The translations under genes and the position numbers were made by a program. The notes below the pieces were generated by a model. That model had not been told where the DNA came from and ran no database searches. It saw only the letters and a program-made list of their open reading frames with translations. A stretch of DNA of 64,000 bases from CAJLIR01 sp964408085. GTDB lineage: Bacteria; Bacillota_I; Bacilli_A; RF39; UBA660. The stretch covers positions 62,001 through 126,000 of the forward strand of contig CAYOYB010000003.1 in assembly GCA_964408085.1 (NCBI GenBank). Direction: 5' to 3'. This document shows, piece after piece, positions 60,808 to 64,000 of this stretch (within the stretch, counting starts at the first letter, position 1; each line of letters opens with the position of its first letter).

Positions 60808-62378
60808 CCAACTCCACCCATAGAAATACCTAAATCAGATATTTTCATAACTGGTGCATCATTAATTCCATCGCCAACAAAGGCAGTAAAATTATCTGTT
60901 TTTAAACTAGTAACCTTATTTACTTTATCAATAGGGAGCATATTGTAATAGTATTCATTAATACCTAATTTTTGACTTACTTTAGTTACAATATCTTTAT
61001 TATCACCTGACAACATAATAATCTTATTAATACCTTCTTTTTTTAATGTTTTAACAAGATTATATGCTTCTTCTTTTATTTCATCAGCAATAACAATATA
61101 ACCTAAATAGGTTTTATTTCTAGCAAGATAAACAATTGTTCCAAGCTCATCTGATTTTGTTAGACTAATATCATTATCAGTTAAAAGTGAATAATTACCT
61201 ATCAATAAATCATCGTTATCTATTTTAACAGATATTCCTTTTCCACTTATTTCTTGAAAATCACTTATTCTGTTCTTTAAAATTTCTTTATCATATTTTT
61301 TAATAATCGATGTAGCAATTGGATGATTAGAATAATATTCACCAAAAGCCGCTAATTCTAGTAGTTCATCTTCACTAATATTAAGACTAACTATTTTTTG
61401 AACTGAAAAATTCCCTTTTGTAATAGTACCTGTTTTATCAAAAACAATATTTTTAATTTTAGATAAATTTTCTAATTCAGTTCCACCTTTAATCAAGATA
61501 CCCTCTTTACTAGCACGACCAATTCCAGAAAAGAATCCTAGAGGAACAGAAATAATAAGTGCACATGGACATGATGTAACTAGAAAAACAAGTGATCTAT
61601 ATAACCAATCATTCAAATTTTGTCCTAACAAAACTGGCACTAATGTTAGAAGAAAAGCGCAAATAACTACAATTGGAGTATAAATTCTACAAAATCTTGT
61701 AATAAATTTTTCTGTTTTTGTTTTTTTATCCTCAGAGTTTTCAATTAACTCTATTATTTTAGTAGCTGTACTAGTTTCAAAAGTTGATGTTGCTTTAATT
61801 GTTAATACTGTATCTATATTAGTTGTTCCACTTAAGACATTCATATCTTTTTTAACATGTCTTGGTATGGATTCTCCAGTTAAACTAGATGTATCAATAC
61901 TTCCTTCACCATCAATAACAATTCCATCCAAACCAATTTTTTCACCAGGTTTAACAATAAAAATATCGCCTAATTTAATTTCCTTAATATCTATATTTTT
62001 GATTTTCTCGTTAATTTTTATATTGATAGTATCACTTCTTAAATCCATTAGTTTAGTAATAGATTCTTCAGAATTATCAACAGCTTTATCAGATAGATAT
62101 TCCCCTAAATTAAAAAGTAACATAACCATTAGAGCTTCTTCATATTCACCAATAAAGAATGCTCCTATTGTTGCTATAATCATAAGAAAGTTTTCATCAA
62201 AGATTTCTCCTTTTAAGATATTTTTGATTCCTTCAATATACATTTCATAAGATACAATGATATAACTAATAACTAACAATGTTAAATGTAGTATCTCATT
62301 ATCTTTAAACATAAATGAAACAATAAAAATAATCGCACTTATAATAATCTTAAAAAATTCAAAATTAAATTTTTTCAT
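60546..62378 (-). CDS. Zn/Cd/Pb-type P-type ATPase
   Basis: A 610-residue heavy-metal exporter of the PIB-2 group. It has the membrane metal site CPC (TSCPCALIISVPL), the phosphorylation loop FDKTGTITKG, TGES in the actuator domain, the HP motif (SNHPIATS) and GDGINDAPVMKISDLGISMG. Lys in ALTIKFVF and Asp in VIADVGVTLLLVLNSLRL of the last helices are typical of Zn/Cd pumps. There is no N-terminal metal-binding domain, so it is at the short end of the family. It overlaps arsR by 14 bases. GGAGG precedes the ATG. Confidence 0.93.
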   Translation of the reverse strand: MKKFNFEFFKIIISAIIFIVSFMFKDNEILHLTLLVISYIIVSYEMYIEGIKNILKGEIFDENFLMIIATIGAFFIGEYEEALMVMLLFNLGEYLSDKAVDNSEESITKLMDLRSDTINIKINEKIKNIDIKEIKLGDIFIVKPGEKIGLDGIVIDGEGSIDTSSLTGESIPRHVKKDMNVLSGTTNIDTVLTIKATSTFETSTATKIIELIENSEDKKTKTEKFITRFCRIYTPIVVICAFLLTLVPVLLGQNLNDWLYRSLVFLVTSCPCALIISVPLGFFSGIGRASKEGILIKGGTELENLSKIKNIVFDKTGTITKGNFSVQKIVSLNISEDELLELAAFGEYYSNHPIATSIIKKYDKEILKNRISDFQEISGKGISVKIDNDDLLIGNYSLLTDNDISLTKSDELGTIVYLARNKTYLGYIVIADEIKEEAYNLVKTLKKEGINKIIMLSGDNKDIVTKVSQKLGINEYYYNMLPIDKVNKVTSLKTDNFTAFVGDGINDAPVMKISDLGISMGGVGSDAAIEASSIVLMTDNLDKISEAIKISKKTNKIVRFNIIFALTIKFVFLLLGTLGYSKIWYAVIADVGVTLLLVLNSLRLIIKKIN

Positions 62379-62676
62379 TTCTAACCTCCTCCATAATATG
62401 TTCTAAACCATACTCTAAAATTATTTTAATATGATCATCAGCAATGGAATATTTAACAATTTTGCCTATCTTATTAGTTTTTACTAAATTAGAAGTTCGA
62501 AGATTTTTTAATTGATGCGAAATAGCCGATTGACTTATATTTAAAATATCAGCAATTTCATTAACACATTTTTCACCATTTAATAAAACGTCTAAAATTC
62601 TTAATCTAGTAGCATCTCCAAAAATTTTAAAAAATTCACTTAAACCAGTTAATAAATCTTTACTATGTGTTTTCAT
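62365..62676 (-). CDS. ArsR-family metal-sensing repressor
   Basis: A 103-residue winged-helix repressor with GDATRLRILDVLLNGEKCVN (Cys in the alpha-3 sensor position), the recognition helix SQSAISHQLKNLRTSNLV and the beta-wing KVKYSI-like. It resembles CzrA/CadC/SmtB. His and Asp in ADDHIKIILEYGLEHIMEE near the C-terminus match the alpha-5 Zn site of CzrA/SmtB. It is the first gene of the metal operon and has an AGGAGGG site. Confidence 0.92.
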   Translation of the reverse strand: MKTHSKDLLTGLSEFFKIFGDATRLRILDVLLNGEKCVNEIADILNISQSAISHQLKNLRTSNLVKTNKIGKIVKYSIADDHIKIILEYGLEHIMEEVRNEKI

Positions 62677-62688
62677 ATTACCCTCCTA

Positions 62689-62710
62689 TATATGATTATA
62701 TGTTCATATA
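62689..62710 (-). promoter_or_regulatory. ArsR operator of the metal operon
   Basis: TATATGA and TCATATA are separated by 8 bases, a 12-2-12-type palindrome like those of CzrA/CadC. It overlaps the promoter and lies 13 bases before the arsR start. Confidence 0.75.
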
Positions 62711-63007
62711 TTCATATTATATTAAAAATTTAAAAATTAGTCAATACTAATATTAAAATGATAAACTTTACATTTATAATTATTATCTTTCAATTATATT
62801 ACTCATTTATATTATATTTATTTAATACGAACGATTGACATTTTTAACAATGAATGACTACATTCAAATAAAAAAAGAAGAAAAATTAATTTACAAATTA
62901 TTAACTCCAAAATTATGTTTATATAGAATATAATATTTTTTTTAGAATTAAATATAATTTACTAACTACTTAAATATAATAACAATTAAAATATGTGGGG
63001 TTTTATA
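62711..63007. other. AT-rich intergenic stretch without recognised feature
   Basis: About 300 bases between the metal operon and the PdaA-like gene. I see only AT-rich DNA that could hold the divergent promoters; no ORF, hairpin or repeat stands out. Confidence 0.4.
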
Positions 63008-64000
63008 ATGAAAAATAAAAAAGTATATATAATTTTATCTATTTTTATAATTTTACTTATTATTAGTATATTTATATATGTTAAACATAATAAGAAAAAA
63101 AGAAAAATTACTAATGAATATCCAATTATAAGTCTTAAAGGTAATAATATTATGGATATAAATGTTTCTGAAAATTTTGAAGAACCTGGATATTCTGCTT
63201 ATGATGAAATTGATGGTGATATAACTGATAAGGTAATGATTAAAAATAATGTTGATTTCAACACACCTGGTACCTATGAAATTTTATATAAAGTAACAAA
63301 TTCTAAAGGTAATAGTGTGGAAATAAAAAGATTTATAACAATTAACCAAGCAATTAATATTGAATATAAAGAAATCTATGATAGTATTGATAATACTGTT
63401 CATGGTTGGGGAACTAATAATAAACAAGATGGGCAAAGACCTAATACAGATTTGTCAAATGAGGAATTAAAAAAATATAATGCTTATGCAATGGGAAATG
63501 ATGAAAAAGTTATATATCTTACCTTTGATGAAGGTAATCTAGAATCTTATTTACCAGAAATTGTTGATATCTTAAATAAAAATGATATTAAAGCAACTTT
63601 CTTTTTGTGTCGAGGCTTTATAAAGAATAATCCAGAACTCATGATAGAAATGATAGAAAAGGGACACTCAGTTGGTAACCATACTGCTAACCATATTTCT
63701 ATGCCTACACTAGCTAATTCTGAAAATTTTGAAAAATATTTAAAAGAATTATCATTAACTGAAGAAGCATTTAAAGAAATTACTGGTAAATCTATGGACC
63801 GAATTTATCGCGAACCTAGAGGAGAATATAGTTTACGCAGTTTAAGTATTATAAAAGATTTAGGATATAGTACCTATTTTTGGAGTGCAGCCTATAAGGA
63901 TTGGGATGATAAACTAACTAAGGAACAAGCACTTCAAGAAATGATTAATCATGTACATAATGGTGCAATATACCTACTTCACCCAAATAGTAAAGGAAAT
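63008..64000 (+). CDS. PdaA-like peptidoglycan deacetylase with an Ig-like domain, cut by the window edge
   Basis: 331 codons are visible and the frame is still open at position 64000. The protein has an N-terminal membrane anchor (residues 6-25) and an Ig-like DUF5011-type domain (about 40-117, LKGNNIMDINVSENFEEPGY, then DGDITDKV and TPGTYEILYKVTNSKG). A NodB deacetylase domain follows with VIYLTFDEGNLESY, then GHSVGNHTANH and the final AAYKDWDDKL and LLHPNSK. The HGWG stretch and YLTFD core are the PdaA (spore cortex muramic-delta-lactam) pattern. The second catalytic Asp is replaced by Glu (TFDEG). Confidence 0.85.
   Translation, partial: MKNKKVYIILSIFIILLIISIFIYVKHNKKKRKITNEYPIISLKGNNIMDINVSENFEEPGYSAYDEIDGDITDKVMIKNNVDFNTPGTYEILYKVTNSKGNSVEIKRFITINQAINIEYKEIYDSIDNTVHGWGTNNKQDGQRPNTDLSNEELKKYNAYAMGNDEKVIYLTFDEGNLESYLPEIVDILNKNDIKATFFLCRGFIKNNPELMIEMIEKGHSVGNHTANHISMPTLANSENFEKYLKELSLTEEAFKEITGKSMDRIYREPRGEYSLRSLSIIKDLGYSTYFWSAAYKDWDDKLTKEQALQEMINHVHNGAIYLLHPNSKGN

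Overview
The window is AT-rich, low-GC Gram-positive (Bacillota) DNA. Most genes start with ATG, GTG or TTG behind a clear AGGAGG-type site, and TGA is used as a stop (nadE ends in TGA), so this is genetic code 11 and not a Mycoplasma-type code. The chromosomal replication genes dnaB and dnaI, the rimP-nusA-ylxR-infB operon, T-box leaders and sporulation genes (spoIIIAH, gerM, gerE, a pdaA-like gene) point to a spore-forming member of the Bacilli or a related, probably gut-dwelling and Mollicutes-proximal lineage. The species cannot be named from the sequence.

Layout. 1-3.75 kb: end of an integrated mobilizable element (MobV-type relaxase and large serine recombinase behind a leader-peptide attenuator), stopping just before tRNA-Arg. 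3.8-20.4 kb: core genes, almost all on the minus strand: gerM, gerE, spoIIIAH, T-box-thrS, a degenerate RNB-domain protein, dnaI, dnaB, a lipoprotein, the infB/ylxR/nusA/rimP operon, an Rpn-type nuclease, a second lipoprotein and a large pilin-like protein. 20.6-22.5 kb: CPBP protease and metallophosphoesterase on the plus strand. 22.5-31.2 kb: NAD metabolism (nadK, NrtR-like regulator, pncC, ADP-ribosylglycohydrolase, nadD, nadE, Nudix, pncB, pncA), with a cluster of palindromic operators before pncA. 31.3-36.6 kb: cell-wall hydrolase, small membrane protein, gltX, and alaA behind an apparent alanine T-box. 36.6-46 kb: ABC-2 exporter and cell-envelope genes, including an MBOAT/DHHW/DUF4358 cluster. 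46.6-52.8 kb: AraC regulator, transglutaminase-like protein, HerA/VirB4-like ATPase with a Cys-rich partner, ABC exporter. 52.9-60.4 kb: accessory island with RhuM-Fic, an ART-like protein, a MoxR-type AAA+ ATPase with a VWA/metallopeptidase partner, and remnants of a P-type ATPase gene and of a relaxase gene. 60.5-64 kb: ArsR-regulated Zn/Cd P-type ATPase and a PdaA-like deacetylase cut by the window end.

The most interesting finding is a pair of paralogous loci (24.8-25.2 kb and 46.15-46.5 kb) that look like type I toxin-antitoxin modules. Each has a 25-30 residue hydrophobic peptide gene whose ribosome binding site lies in a stem, a convergent small RNA with its own promoter and terminator, and a Gram-positive LexA (Cheo/DinR) box overlapping the toxin promoter. 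They look like an SOS-induced, TisB-like system in a Gram-positive. Other notable signals are the attenuator before the recombinase, the 281-bp direct repeat that brackets the AAA+/VWA module, the NAD operator cluster and the catalytically dead RNB protein.
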